Positions 32,201-41,535 of a stretch of 64,000 nucleotides of DNA are shown here, piece after piece (within the stretch, counting starts at the first letter, position 1; every line of letters begins with the position of its first letter). The notes beneath the pieces were generated by a model. That model was not told where the DNA came from, did not search any database, and was given only the letters and a program-made list of their open reading frames with translations. Made by a program: the position numbers and the translations under genes. This stretch comes from Dysidea avara (Eukaryota; Porifera; Demospongiae; Dictyoceratida; Dysideidae). The stretch is taken from contig NC_089275.1 of the NCBI RefSeq assembly GCF_963678975.1, forward strand, positions 1,073,001-1,137,000, given 5' to 3'.

Positions 32201-35200
32201 ATGCACGTATAATTGCGTTATATTTCCGTGTTACGTGAAAAAGGTCTATAGAAATAAAAAGTGATGAAACCATTGAGATCATGCATTTAGTTATGCAGGT
32301 ATGCTAATGGCAAAATTGGATTACCAGAACCATCCAATTATGGATGGATATAAATTTGGTACAGATTATTCCAAAATTGGAAGACTAGAACCATCCACTT
32401 TTGGATGGTTATAAATTTGGTACAGATTATTCCAAAATTGGAAGACTAGAACCATCCACTTTTGAATGGATATAAATTTGGTACAGATTATTCCAAAATT
32501 GGAAGACTAGAACCATCCGCTTTTGAATGGATATAAATTTGGTACAGATTATTCCAAAATTGGAAGACTAGAACCATCCACTTTTGGATGGTTATAAATT
32601 TGGTATAGATTATTCCAAAATGGATGAACAGAATCATCCAATTTTGGAACCTTATTGTAGATTTTCGTAACTATATAGGAAAATGAACTATTTCCATCCA
32701 AAATTGGAAGGATATATCACAGAGTAAAAAACATCCAAAAGTGGATGAAAATAGGTCCACCATTTCCCTCCATTTTTTGAAGCAGAACATATATGCCAAA
32801 TTGACACACAGTACTCTAAATGTGGGCGGATATAAGTTTTGTATAGAAGCAAGAAGGACTCACTGGTCAAGTGATTAAAGGTTCTCTTAATTAGACCAAG
32901 GGACTGCATTGCTTTTGCAGAGGCTTTATCATATTGTAGACTAAAATCAGGTTTTGATGCTACCCACACGCCTAGATTCTTTTCAGATGAAACAATAGTA
33001 TTGCCATTAGCAATGGGCGCGGTCACTCATGGCACAAGGTAATGAACTTGTCATACAACTAGTGGCTTCATGTACGGGTCCTTTGTGTACAACCATCTTC
33101 AACTACTATCTAGTGTCTCAAGTGTAACTGTCCATGGTTCATGGTGTGATGAACAGTTGGATTCTCCTGCTGCAATTTCAACTGCCAATATAAGCCAGGT
33201 TGTGCATGTGTATATGTGAACTTCACTTATGTCATTCGAATAATGCACCCTTCGAACCGCTGAAAAATGCAGTACAGTCAATTATGTACTAAAAATTATA
33301 AACACACACACTTACTGGTTTTCAGGGGGTTTATTAGTTGTTGTTGTAACATCATTGTTGTCATTGTCATCATTGTTGTCATAGTGATCATTGTTGTCAT
33401 AGTGATCATTGTCATGGTGACTGAGCTCTATCAGTTTTTGCTGTAGTTGTCTCTTCTCCTATCCAAAGTGATCACATGAGATCATGTGAGCTAGAGTATT
33501 ATTATACCTGTTCGGCAAGTTTCAGATTGGCGGCCATCTGGTCTTGTGATTGCTCGTGTGACGTCAGCTGAGCTTGTAGGTCTTCTACCCTCTCCCTTAA
33601 TGAAGACATTTCATCAGATGACTGGTCACTTGTCTCCTGTTTTGATGTTACTGGTGTACTGGTCTGTAAAGAGTGACATGTTACTAGGTAACCAGGTAGA
33701 CTATGTACAATGTATGTCGGAAGTTACAGGAGTTGTTAGATGTTTAAATCGTGCTTCATGTAATTACAAGCAAGTCATCATGTAGTTACCTTGTCATGTA
33801 ATAATTGTTCAGTTTCAGTGATCCTCTCATCAAACAGTTCTCCTAGTTCTTGTAGTTGTGACCTGTTCTCTTCCTTCTGTTTCCTGTAATTAGGATGTGC
33901 TTATAATATACCTGTATGTATGTCCTAATAGAAGTCACACCATCACACATGTACTGATAGAATAGCACTATACAGTGGAGCTTCTCTAAGACAGACATCA
34001 TTGGGGAAGTCCTTTGTATAGAGGTGTCCTCAGTTAAGAGATTAACCAGCTACTAATACAGTAAATTTGGGACCTACAGATGTCCTTATCACGGGGCTGT
34101 CCAGAATTCAGGGGAGTCCTTTAATAGGGTTCCCCTTCAATAGGGTTCCACTGTACATACACTGTATGTCCTAATAGAAGTCACATCACATCACTTGCGC
34201 TAATAGCATTAGAGATTTTATGTTCTTAGCCAACCAAATTTCAGTATCAAACTCTAGTCAACATAATTTTAACCACTCTGTTTGTTTCCCTAACACAATT
34301 TGATTATGAGAGGTACCATGTAGCTATGTTTGTTCAGATAAATGGAGAAGTCTAGTACTATCACGGGAAATTCTGTTTAGCACCATCTGTGTTCTGGAAT
34401 GTTTAAGCACACTTCATCTTCAACTACACTGTAGATGGGCTTTACCAAATACCTAGATCACCAACCTACACTGAATATTTGCTGACTGCTGTATTAAGGT
34501 GACAGTTCTAATCAGAGTTTATCGGTCTTGATGTTTATACAATTATTGATGCCCAGTGGGTACTGGCTATGCTCCCTGGACCTACTGTACTTGAAATGGT
34601 CACTATAATAAAGTGGTCTCATTAATGAGGTCATGAAGTACACCTTAGCTATGTTTGGGACCTACTTGACATGGTCACTATAATGAGGTGGTCTTATTAA
34701 TGAGGTCATGAAGTACACCTTAGCTATGTTTGTGACCATACTTGACATGGTCACTACAGTGATCCCCTTCCTTAAAGGACACTCCTGAATTCTGGACAGC
34801 CCAGTGATAAAGGACATCTGTAGGTCCCAAATTTACTGTATTAGTAGTTTGTTAATCCCTTAACTGAGGACACCTCTATATATACAAAGGATAAAAATAA
34901 TTTCTCTCCGTCTTAAAGGGGTTCCACTGTGGTCAATTATGGGGGTGTATATGTGGGACCTACGGTACTGCCCAAGCACAATATCGCACTCGCTTGCACG
35001 TGCAATTTTGCTCAAGATTTTAGAAATCACTTATTAAGGGGCGTGGTAACTGTTTTGCTTGTGAGACAGCGTGGCAGCTGTTTTGTTCACAAGAATCAGA
35101 AGCGAAACAGTTGCCACGCCCCTTAATTAGCAATTTTAAAATCTTGAGCAAAATTGTGAGTGCGAGCAAGTACAATGTTGCGCTTGGGCACTACCGTACT

Positions 35201-38200
35201 TAAATGTTTATTGTAATTCCTGGCTCTTCTGAACTGTAGTATGTCCAGGCTAACAAGCTATTGTATCTATCCCATTTATTCATGGGAGGTGTTAAACATT
35301 TGGATTATGAAAAAGTGTTTCCACATTAATGATGGTTTACATACAATACCAACTTGTGGTTTATTACTTCTTATTTGAGCTAATTATTGGTTAGGGAATT
35401 GTTCACAACTACGAGTAGTGTGGCCATTAACTGGACTGGACTACTGGACTCATGCATTTTTTCTTTTATCGCAAATAATGAGTTTGGGGAAATATGTATC
35501 ATACTTCTATTCACAACACCTTTATTATCAAGCAGTACAGTAGTACTGTTTAGTAGGATTCCCCCTAAAGTGATGGACACGCCACATCTACAACATCATA
35601 GAGGTATATATCATACGTGATGAAAATCACCTTTATGGAATAGTCCAACAATTACAGCATTAAAAACAAGAAAACACTCACAGACAGCTGGATATTTTTA
35701 TTTGCCAAAATTTTGGTCTGCCAGCCCGCCCGCCCAATCACAGTTGTAAGGCTATAGGCTAAAAGCCACAGCTAAGGCTAGAGCAGCACACAGCCACCAC
35801 CCATGAGTGGGATGTGCTCCAACAAATATCTGCCTTCTTCACTTTGCCATTCCTTTTAAATACAGTGGCCATCTTCTTCCTCATGCCAGGAAATTCAAAC
35901 CAAGGCATTAATTTTCCGTATAAACACTTGGAGTGTATTTAGAAGGTACTTAATGGTCTGCAGTATCCCTGGTAATATCAGGTACTGTGTAGCCTATTTT
36001 CAACGCTGAGCAATGAAATTGTTGTTTTTGTAGCTTTGTAAACAATTCCAAAAATAATACATGATGGTTTATAAATTTTCAAGGCTAAATTTTCACTGTT
36101 ACAGTGTTACCCTGAAAAGCAAAAATGTACTCCCTCAAAATGTTTAGACTATACGAGAGCAGTGTTTAAAAATTGCAATAGGTCATGCTCCTTTAAACAA
36201 TCACCACAACTCTAATAATCAGTGTTGAGGCCACTCTCAAGTTACATAGAAAACAAGACATAACACCACGCCCCCTAGCTTTAGCCAACTGTATAGCAGA
36301 GTAGTGAGCAGTCACAGCCACACACGTATTATATAGCTAAGTTAACAAACTAGAGCAGTAAAACTTTTGGGTTTGGCTATATATGTCTAACCAGTACCAT
36401 CAAGCTGTTATGAAACTGACGCTGGTGGTATGTGGGGATATTTTGTGCACCTAAACCTCCGTGATCCCTATTATTCAGTACTACCATATAAACCACCTCA
36501 TTAAACTAGTCATACAGTATTAATATTGTAGATACTTACTCAAACAATTTCTCCTGCTCCTCATAATCCTGTACCACTTGATTTAGTAAATCATCAAAAT
36601 CACTGATCAGTTCAGGACAATCCTTTGTCAACTTGTCACGGAAACACCTCCACACTGTACCACTGTGACTATAGGAGGATTATGATAAGACTTAGCAAAT
36701 ATTGTGTGGTATAGTTGCAAAGTTTCAATTCAAAATACCAACAACATTTGCAATATGCTTCTACAGTGGAACCTGTCTTAGTGGCCACCTGTATAGAAAG
36801 GCCACAAAAGGCAACTTTAAATTCCCTTATTTAGGGTTGGGGGGTATTAGTAGTTAATAAAGGTATTTTTCAAATACCCAACTAGTTTTCTAAAATACCA
36901 AAATACTGATTTTAGTATAGCAGTCACATACGCATATGGTTTAGTGATGGTCACACATCAAGGCAAGCCATGCAGACACTCTTACACTACAGATGAACAC
37001 ACACACTTCTGAGTGTAGAGATATTCACCAGGTTGGGATAGTTTGGCGTACTCTTAACTTTAATTTGTAATTGATTTCCTCCTTTAGAAAAACTTTATTA
37101 ATAATGCAAGTGTGGGTGTAAGTGTAAATCATAACGAACTCATCTTTTAAAGGTATTTAGTGATACTAAGGTATTTTCTAGGGCTCAATACATTCTTTAA
37201 AAATGCAATATTGCCAATATAAACACCTGCATACATACACATTATAACGCCAGGAAATTTTGGCTTGAAAGTGACAGGTTATTTAAATCAGTAGTCTACA
37301 CACAGTTGACACAAACTGTTTGGAACCTCAAATACAGTAGTATCTGGAATCTTCTGTAAGTGTGAATGAAATCTAAATAATAAGATGTTGCTTTTGAACA
37401 TCAAGTAGTGGTCAAGTTTGAATAATAGTCACATCAATATTTTAAAACTAAGCTAATAAATGCTGTGGACCTGTGATACACCCAAGGTATCAAAATTACA
37501 TGCTGGAGTTAGGGCTGGAGTTAGGGCTGGAATGAATATTGCTTCTTGGCAACTACAGTAAATACAGAGGATATCTGTTTGATGTCACACTAAATATTCT
37601 GTATGATCTTCATGAATGCGTGAGGCAAGAGTGAGTTACAAGCCGAAGAACGCTGGTGAAAATAAGAATGCTGTGGTGCATTTGTTTTATGCTGTTTGTT
37701 GCTTAGTAATGTTGCTTTGCAGCTGGAAGAAACAGGAACATTTGGCTTGTACTGCACAAAGCTAACACAGTTCCTCTTTATGCCTGCTCTTGAATTGGCT
37801 ATCAATATAAGCAAGAGTTCATAATATATATACTGAGGAGAGTATCCTACTCTCATATACCCTGTAGAAGGGCGTATCGTGAAGTTATGATGTAAAGACA
37901 AGATGTTGTGGTTTGTGACGTACGAGCAGCCATAAAAGTGCAAGAATCGTTAGCACCATTTCACACTCTCGATGCTCAGAGTAGCCGTATTCGTGAATGG
38001 CCTAACAAGAAACGCCTACGAAGCGGTCTTAACCCATGAAGGAACGATTGTAGTTCGGTGAGAAACGCTTAGAGCTGGAGTTACTTTGGTTGCTAGCGAC
38101 GTTGTTAGGCATGCATTCAATCGATACCATGTTCAACTAATGACATCATTAATTATACAAAGAAAAACGGACGAACTCAGAATTACTACGTCATAACTTC

Positions 38201-39140
38201 ACCTTCTACAGGGGTATATGAGAGTAGGATGCTCTCCTTAGTATATATATTATGAACTCTTGATATAAGTAACTCACTCAGTATAGCTTCAATTGTGCAA
38301 CAGATTTCATTTTCTCACAAGGGTGCCATTTATTGTTACCCCAAAACATGGTGTATAGTAACTGTTACTAACTTAAAATGACGTAAACGGATACCCTCTC
38401 TAAAAAAACTTGCAGAGTAAAGCAAAATATCAAACGACTGAATAGTTTTAGTTGATGTCTAGACCACAAAACTCCAAAATTGGCGATTAATATCAAGGAT
38501 ATTGTCTGAAACACTTGTAAATATCAACAGAAAATGAACGTTTGAATCGTACATAACTCAGACATACAGATATTAAGAAATTAAACAAATATTTTAAGTT
38601 TAACGTTCAAACCATTTGTCCCACACCTAGTGGGAATCATTATAACAAGCTAATGATGTTAACTTTCAAAAACCAGACACCTAACTGGTACTAATTAGAT
38701 AACTGGCTGTTTTATGTTTTCATTTTGTCTTACAAGACTTCTTCAAATGCCTAGTTTAAAAATGAGATTTGGATTAGTTTAAAAATGAGATTTGGATTTT
38801 CAGTCCCTCAGAAAGAGTAACTTACGCACACGCACGAGCAGTTCATAGTACATGGTACTTACGTTTCACTGGGGAACTGTACAGAGGGGTCAGGTTCAGT
38901 CCGGTCCAACACATATTGTACTTCAGTCTTACTAGAGGACATGTTGTTATACGCGGACCTGAAGTCTTGCAATGATACGAGTCCGTCCCCATCAGCGTCC
39001 AGCTGTGAAAATGCTTCGTGCCCCGCCTCTGGCATGACTGTCCTCATTTGTTCTCGCGTAAAGTAGCCCTTCCTGTCCACGTCAAACTGGTTAAACAAGT
39101 AACTGAGTGACTGCTTGCGAGCTAGTTCGTCCATTGACAT
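26237..39140 (-). CDS. Large EF-hand/coiled-coil Rab GTPase (CRACR2A/RASEF/Rab44 type), 546 aa
   Basis: Nine phase-consistent exons: 39140-38863, 36668-36540, 33883-33790, 33663-33508, 33458-33316, 29113-28906, 27529-27388, 26780-26584, 26530-26237. EF-hand loops lie at residues 20-31 (D-V-D-R-K-G-Y-F-T-R-E-Q, ending Q instead of E) and 48-59 (D-A-D-G-D-G-L-V-S-L-Q-D, canonical). Heptad-like coiled coil covers about 94-245, an N/D-rich stretch 240-265, and a Ser/Thr/Pro linker about 268-336. The Rab domain has P-loop G-D-Q-F-V-G-K-T (357-364), W-D-T-A-G-Q-E (404-410), N-K-A-D (464-467) and S-A-K (494-496), and ends C-C-R, a likely prenylation site. Known members couple Ca2+ to vesicle traffic or store-operated calcium entry. 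Vertebrate relatives are about 730 aa or longer, so this is compact. Exact orthology within the three is not decided. The start ATG is chosen at 39140; an upstream in-frame TTG is ignored. Confidence 0.85.
27600..27837. mobile_element. MITE with CACCTGAGCCC ends, copy 1
   Basis: The right end 'ggggctcaggtgaatgtgaac' is the complement of the left 'gttcacattcacctg' plus 'cacctgagccc'. A short duplication spoils the left end. It shares its interior ('gaagccctttaaa', 'tgaacacatgttt') with the copy at 29324-30192. It lies in an intron of the Rab gene. Confidence 0.65.
28120..28860. other. Intron sequence of the Rab gene, no element identified
   Basis: Contains a small hairpin around 28640-28685 ('aatttggtggtttggcgatgaatcaccaatttgccaaatt') and several 'cacacccacttat' words. 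No exon fits by phase. Confidence 0.35.
29451..30031. mobile_element. Mutator-like element: 9-bp duplication, about 85-bp inverted ends
   Basis: Ends TAGTCTGG and CCAGACTA, flanked on both sides by GTGAGTTAT (29442-29450 and 30032-30040), a 9-bp target duplication. The inverted ends continue for about 85 bp through 'tagggtctggtct' and 'ggacttgtgc'. Long inverted ends with 9-bp duplication are typical of Mutator-like elements. No transposase is present. Confidence 0.75.
29935..30013. mobile_element. 79-bp hAT micro-MITE nested in the Mutator-like element
   Basis: The left end TAGAGTTGTACCGAT pairs with 'atcggtacaacactata'. GTTGTAGG flanks both sides (29927-29934 and 30014-30021), an 8-bp target duplication. 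Confidence 0.7.
30650..32253 (-). pseudogene. ISL2EU-type THAP transposase, copy B, broken
   Basis: THAP zinc finger from ATG 32113: C-V-V-V-D-C, then W-I-S-F, C-S-S-H-F and D-F-V-P-S. A coiled region and the transposase core follow (R-F-Y-T-G-M-P-T-F-D-S-F, then [10 protein letters not shown] and P-S-G-L-M-N-A-S). A short intron ends in TTTTCAG before E-C-Q-T-D, at the same place as in copy A. In-frame TGA stops occur at 32012-32014, 31784-31786 and 30815-30817; the frame then decays (M-A-D-R-type block lost or shifted). The 5' flank (about 32225-32253) keeps the terminal motif CACGTAACACGG. The companion YqaJ gene is absent. It lies in an intron of the Rab gene. Confidence 0.8.
32325..32640. 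repeat. About 61-bp tandem repeat, 5 copies
   Basis: The unit holds GGTACAGATTATTCCAAAAT, then 'tggaagactagaaccatccacttttggatgg'. 'ccatcca' and 'tggatgg' make each unit partly self-complementary. Confidence 0.9.
32688..33026 (-). mobile_element. LINE reverse transcriptase C-terminal fragment
   Basis: Minus-strand frame with E-K-N-L-G-V-W-V, S-L-Q-Y-D-K-A-S-A-K-A, and L-L-Y-K-T-Y-I-R-P-H-L-E-Y-C. This is the end of the thumb region of a non-LTR reverse transcriptase. It is truncated at both sides. Confidence 0.7.
33973..34153. mobile_element. Tc1/mariner-type MITE with TA duplication, copy 1
   Basis: CAGTGGAGC at the left and 'ttccactg' at the right, with TA on both sides. The interior matches the inverted copy at 34757-34929 ('aaatttgggacctacagatgtcc'). 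Confidence 0.7.
34757..34929. mobile_element. Tc1/mariner-type MITE, copy 2, inverted relative to copy 1
   Basis: Starts CAGTGATCCCC after TA and ends 'ggggttccactg'. It is the reverse complement of the 33973-34153 copy over most of its length. Confidence 0.7.
34961..35198. mobile_element. Fold-back MITE with about 100-bp arms
   Basis: The left arm runs from TACGGTACTGCCCAAGCACA to 'aaggggcgtggtaactgtttt'. The right arm is its complement, ending 'gcttgggcactaccgta'. The arms are separated by about 35 bp. TA at both ends suits Tc1/mariner-type mobilisation. Confidence 0.75.
35199..36539. other. Intron sequence of the Rab gene
   Basis: Belongs to the intron between the exons at 36540-36668 and 33790-33883. 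It includes a C-rich 'ccagcccgcccgcccaa' stretch (about 35720) and scattered repeat words, but no element with definable ends. Confidence 0.4.
37812..38262. mobile_element. Fold-back MITE with 7-bp target duplication
   Basis: The arms, each about 75 bp, begin CAAGAGTTCATAATATATAT and continue 'ctcatataccc.tgtagaagg'. ATATAAG flanks both ends (37805-37811 and 38263-38269). It lies in the first intron of the Rab gene. Confidence 0.75.
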
Positions 39141-39267
39141 TCCCAACCACTCTCGACCACTCCTATTAGCATTAAGCGCGTAATGTTTGAAGCAACAGGC
39201 GCCACCATTTTGGAGCCCTTACTGATCACGTGTATGAAAGTTCCCGCCCACTTTAAAATTGGGAGCG
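39141..39267. promoter_or_regulatory. Candidate bidirectional promoter
   Basis: Only 127 bp separate the start codons of the minus-strand Rab gene and the plus-strand unknown gene. Within it are TTCCCGCC (E2F-like, about 39241), 'gccaccattttgg' (YY1-like) and TCACGTG (39227-39233). These are pattern matches to animal factor sites, not demonstrated sites. No TATA box is obvious. Confidence 0.5.
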
Positions 39268-39616
39268 ATGAAGAAAGCAGACGGTGGAAAACCAAAGCGA
39301 AGAGCTGAGTTTAGTTTAATACGAGGAAGACTTGGCAAGAAGGAGGTGTGGTAATATATTTCGTGCAACTGAAAAGTGGAAATTTACTTTTCAGAGGGAC
39401 AAAGCTGGAAAAGAAAACCAGTCACGTGACGTTCTACAGATTATTCGAACAAAAGACGAGCGAATTAACACCGTATGACACTCAATTATCACGTGATGGT
39501 TTATTAGCAGGTTTTTGTAGGGTGGAAAAGATGACAGAAGCGTCCTAGCCTGTATCACCAACAACAGACTAACAGTGAGCTACTGTCCATGTTGTTAGTA
39601 TTGTATTGTCACGTGT
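39227..39616. promoter_or_regulatory. Cluster of CACGTG E-boxes
   Basis: TCACGTG at 39227, the full palindrome GTCACGTGAC at 39421-39430, TCACGTGA at 39489-39496, and GTCACGTG near 39609. These are E-box/CLEAR-like sites bound by MiT/TFE or USF-type factors in animals. They fall in the promoter and first intron of the unknown gene. Confidence 0.45.
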
Positions 39617-41299
39617 ATGTATTGTAGCACAAGCTAGGTCTGTATGGGAAGGCTAAACACTCCACAACAATACACAGAGAAGGTAACTGTGATTTACTGA
39701 CTGTTCTATTAGAGTGTTTTACAGGGAGGACAGATCACAATGTCTCAACACACCAAGGTAGTAGTATAACAGACACACCCGGTAGTGAGCCCGTTGAGGA
39801 AGAGAGAAGTATGGAATGCTCCCCTATAGCTACCTGTGCTAGTGTTCAGGTCGTTCATTTGTGTGAGGATGTGGTGTGTGATGGTGTTATTGCAGGAGGA
39901 TGAAGTGCAGGCATCAGCAGAAAGGATAATAGTGATGTTACAACCCGAGGAAACATTTTCTACTAATAACTACCTTCACGAACTACGCTGTCACCTACAG
40001 AAAATAATAAAACAAAAGTTAGTCATACAGTGAGGTGTCAGTATAATTGTTATGATGTTGTCATAATTATGTTGTTTACATACAGCCAGTCATAATAAAC
40101 GTTCAATTTGGAGTGTATTTTGTAGAGATTTTTTTGCATCAGCAATACTTGTCCTTAAAAAAATAGTTTCAAGGGTTGATAAGTTAGATAATGATTTGTG
40201 TTGTTACTGTTTTAGATTGGTGTGCATGTGTGTGTGTGCGTGTACGTGTGTGTGTGCGTGTACGTGTGTGTGTGCGTGTACGTGTGTGTGTGCGTGTACG
40301 TGTGTGTGTGCGTGTACGTGTGTGTGTGCGTGTACGTGTGTGTGTAGCGCACGCGCATTCACGCATCTATGTATATGTTCATGTGTATGCAGTGTGCTCA
40401 TATGTGTGTATACAACATTGTGTGCTTGCATACATGTACGCATGTAGTTTACACATGTCACCTAGTCCTCCTGTTACAGTGACATGAAGTGGTCACCCAC
40501 TCCCCTACCTCCACAAGATCAACCAGTCAGTATGGATCACCAGACCAACACAACTAGCCAGTCAGTACCTGTTACTAACATGATCACTACTGGTCATCAC
40601 GACCAGTTGAACCTGTCTCTACCCACCCACTATCATACTGTATCCAGTAATACAGGTTTGTAAGTGTAATGTGAGTATGTTGTAGAGAATAATTATTGTC
40701 CAATAAGTAATTATTGTTTACTCTAATATAGACCTATAACACAAGGCCAGTGTCCAACACGTTCCGTCTGTAATCATCTAGTACAGTGCAACCACTGTAA
40801 TATGGACACCACCAATAGTGTCCTGATTATCATTTTATGTACTAAGGGATACTTTATTTTGGGACTTTAACCAAGTGTCTGGATTATGTAGTTGTCACAT
40901 TAACAAGTACTACCTGACTGTTCTATTAGGGTTTTTCTGTTATAGATGTTAGTGGATGGACATCCATTGAATCACATGATCAGCCACAATGCTCACATGA
41001 TCAACACCATTGTTCACACGATCAATCTCAAACCTCACATGAATATTTCATCAATGATCCTGTTCCCAACAAGTCTCCATCACCAACACACAGGTAATAT
41101 CTCATGGTCCTGGTATGATAATATTGTGTTGTTTTGCAGCTTGCCATTTGGAGTGGGGCTTGAGCTCACATTACCATCAGCTCCGCCTGCTCCTGCCACG
41201 AATGACATATTGGACTTGCTAGATTGCATTCCTAATGTGACAAATCCCCTGGGGATTTCCCCCAGTCCACCGAAGTTGTTGCCTCACAGATTGTATTGA
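39268..41299 (+). CDS. Unidentified seven-exon gene, 287 aa
   Basis: Exons 39268-39345, 39628-39682, 39725-39849, 39896-40017, 40480-40655, 40946-41093, 41140-41299; phases agree throughout and the product ends L-P-H-R-L-Y. The N-terminus is basic (M-K-K-A-D-G-G-K-P-K-R-R). A helical segment lies around residues 87-127 (A-E-R-I-I-V-M-L and L-R-C-H-L-Q-K-I-I-K-Q). The middle is Ser/Thr/His/Gln-rich with S-H-D-Q repeats. The C-terminal part has L-P-F-G-V-G-L-E-L-T-L and D-I-L-D-L-L-D. I do not recognise the family. It is probably nuclear from its basic start, but that is a guess. One donor (after 39849, GTCGTT) is non-standard. It is flanked head-to-head by the Rab gene and followed 236 bp later by VPS18. 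Confidence 0.6.
40222..40345. repeat. 18-bp GT-rich minisatellite
   Basis: TACGTGTGTGTGTGCGTG is repeated about seven times within an intron. Alternating purine/pyrimidine sequence like this can adopt Z-DNA. Open frames across it are artefacts. Confidence 0.9.
40790..40890. mobile_element. Mariner-like MITE remnant
   Basis: Begins TACAGTGCAACCACTG and shares 'atggacacc', 'tagtgtcctgatta' and 'gtgtctggatta' with 17870-17998. It lies in an intron. Confidence 0.45.
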
Positions 41300-41497
41300 T
41301 TGTAATTGTGAATTGAAATTGTTTATTGAATTTGACGAATTGCATTTATATTTATATGAACTTCAGAAAACCAAGCCGGAAGTATGAAGGGTTTTTAATA
41401 CACAGTATATAAATATCAGTTTTTCCTTCAACGAAACGTTAACCTTTGCAATGTCTACAACCCGGCTCGCGCTAATTGCATTTACTAGTAAGTAAGT

Positions 41498-41505
41498 TCA
41501 CGTGA
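41498..41505. promoter_or_regulatory. CLEAR-like TCACGTGA box before VPS18
   Basis: The exact core of the lysosomal-gene CLEAR/M-box element, 31 bp upstream of the VPS18 start codon. Vertebrate HOPS genes are reported TFEB targets through such sites. Function here is inferred only from sequence and position. Confidence 0.4.
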
Positions 41506-41535
41506 TCGGATGCGCATTATTTAGAGTAGCTCATC

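Noticed and set aside
39348..39548. 66-codon plus-strand frame after the first exon of the unknown gene
   Set aside because: It lies in the first intron of the phase-consistent model and is not in frame with the ATG at 39268.
40184..40487. Cys/Val/Arg and His/Thr repeat proteins
   Set aside because: Frames across the GT-rich 18-bp minisatellite in an intron; low-complexity artefacts.
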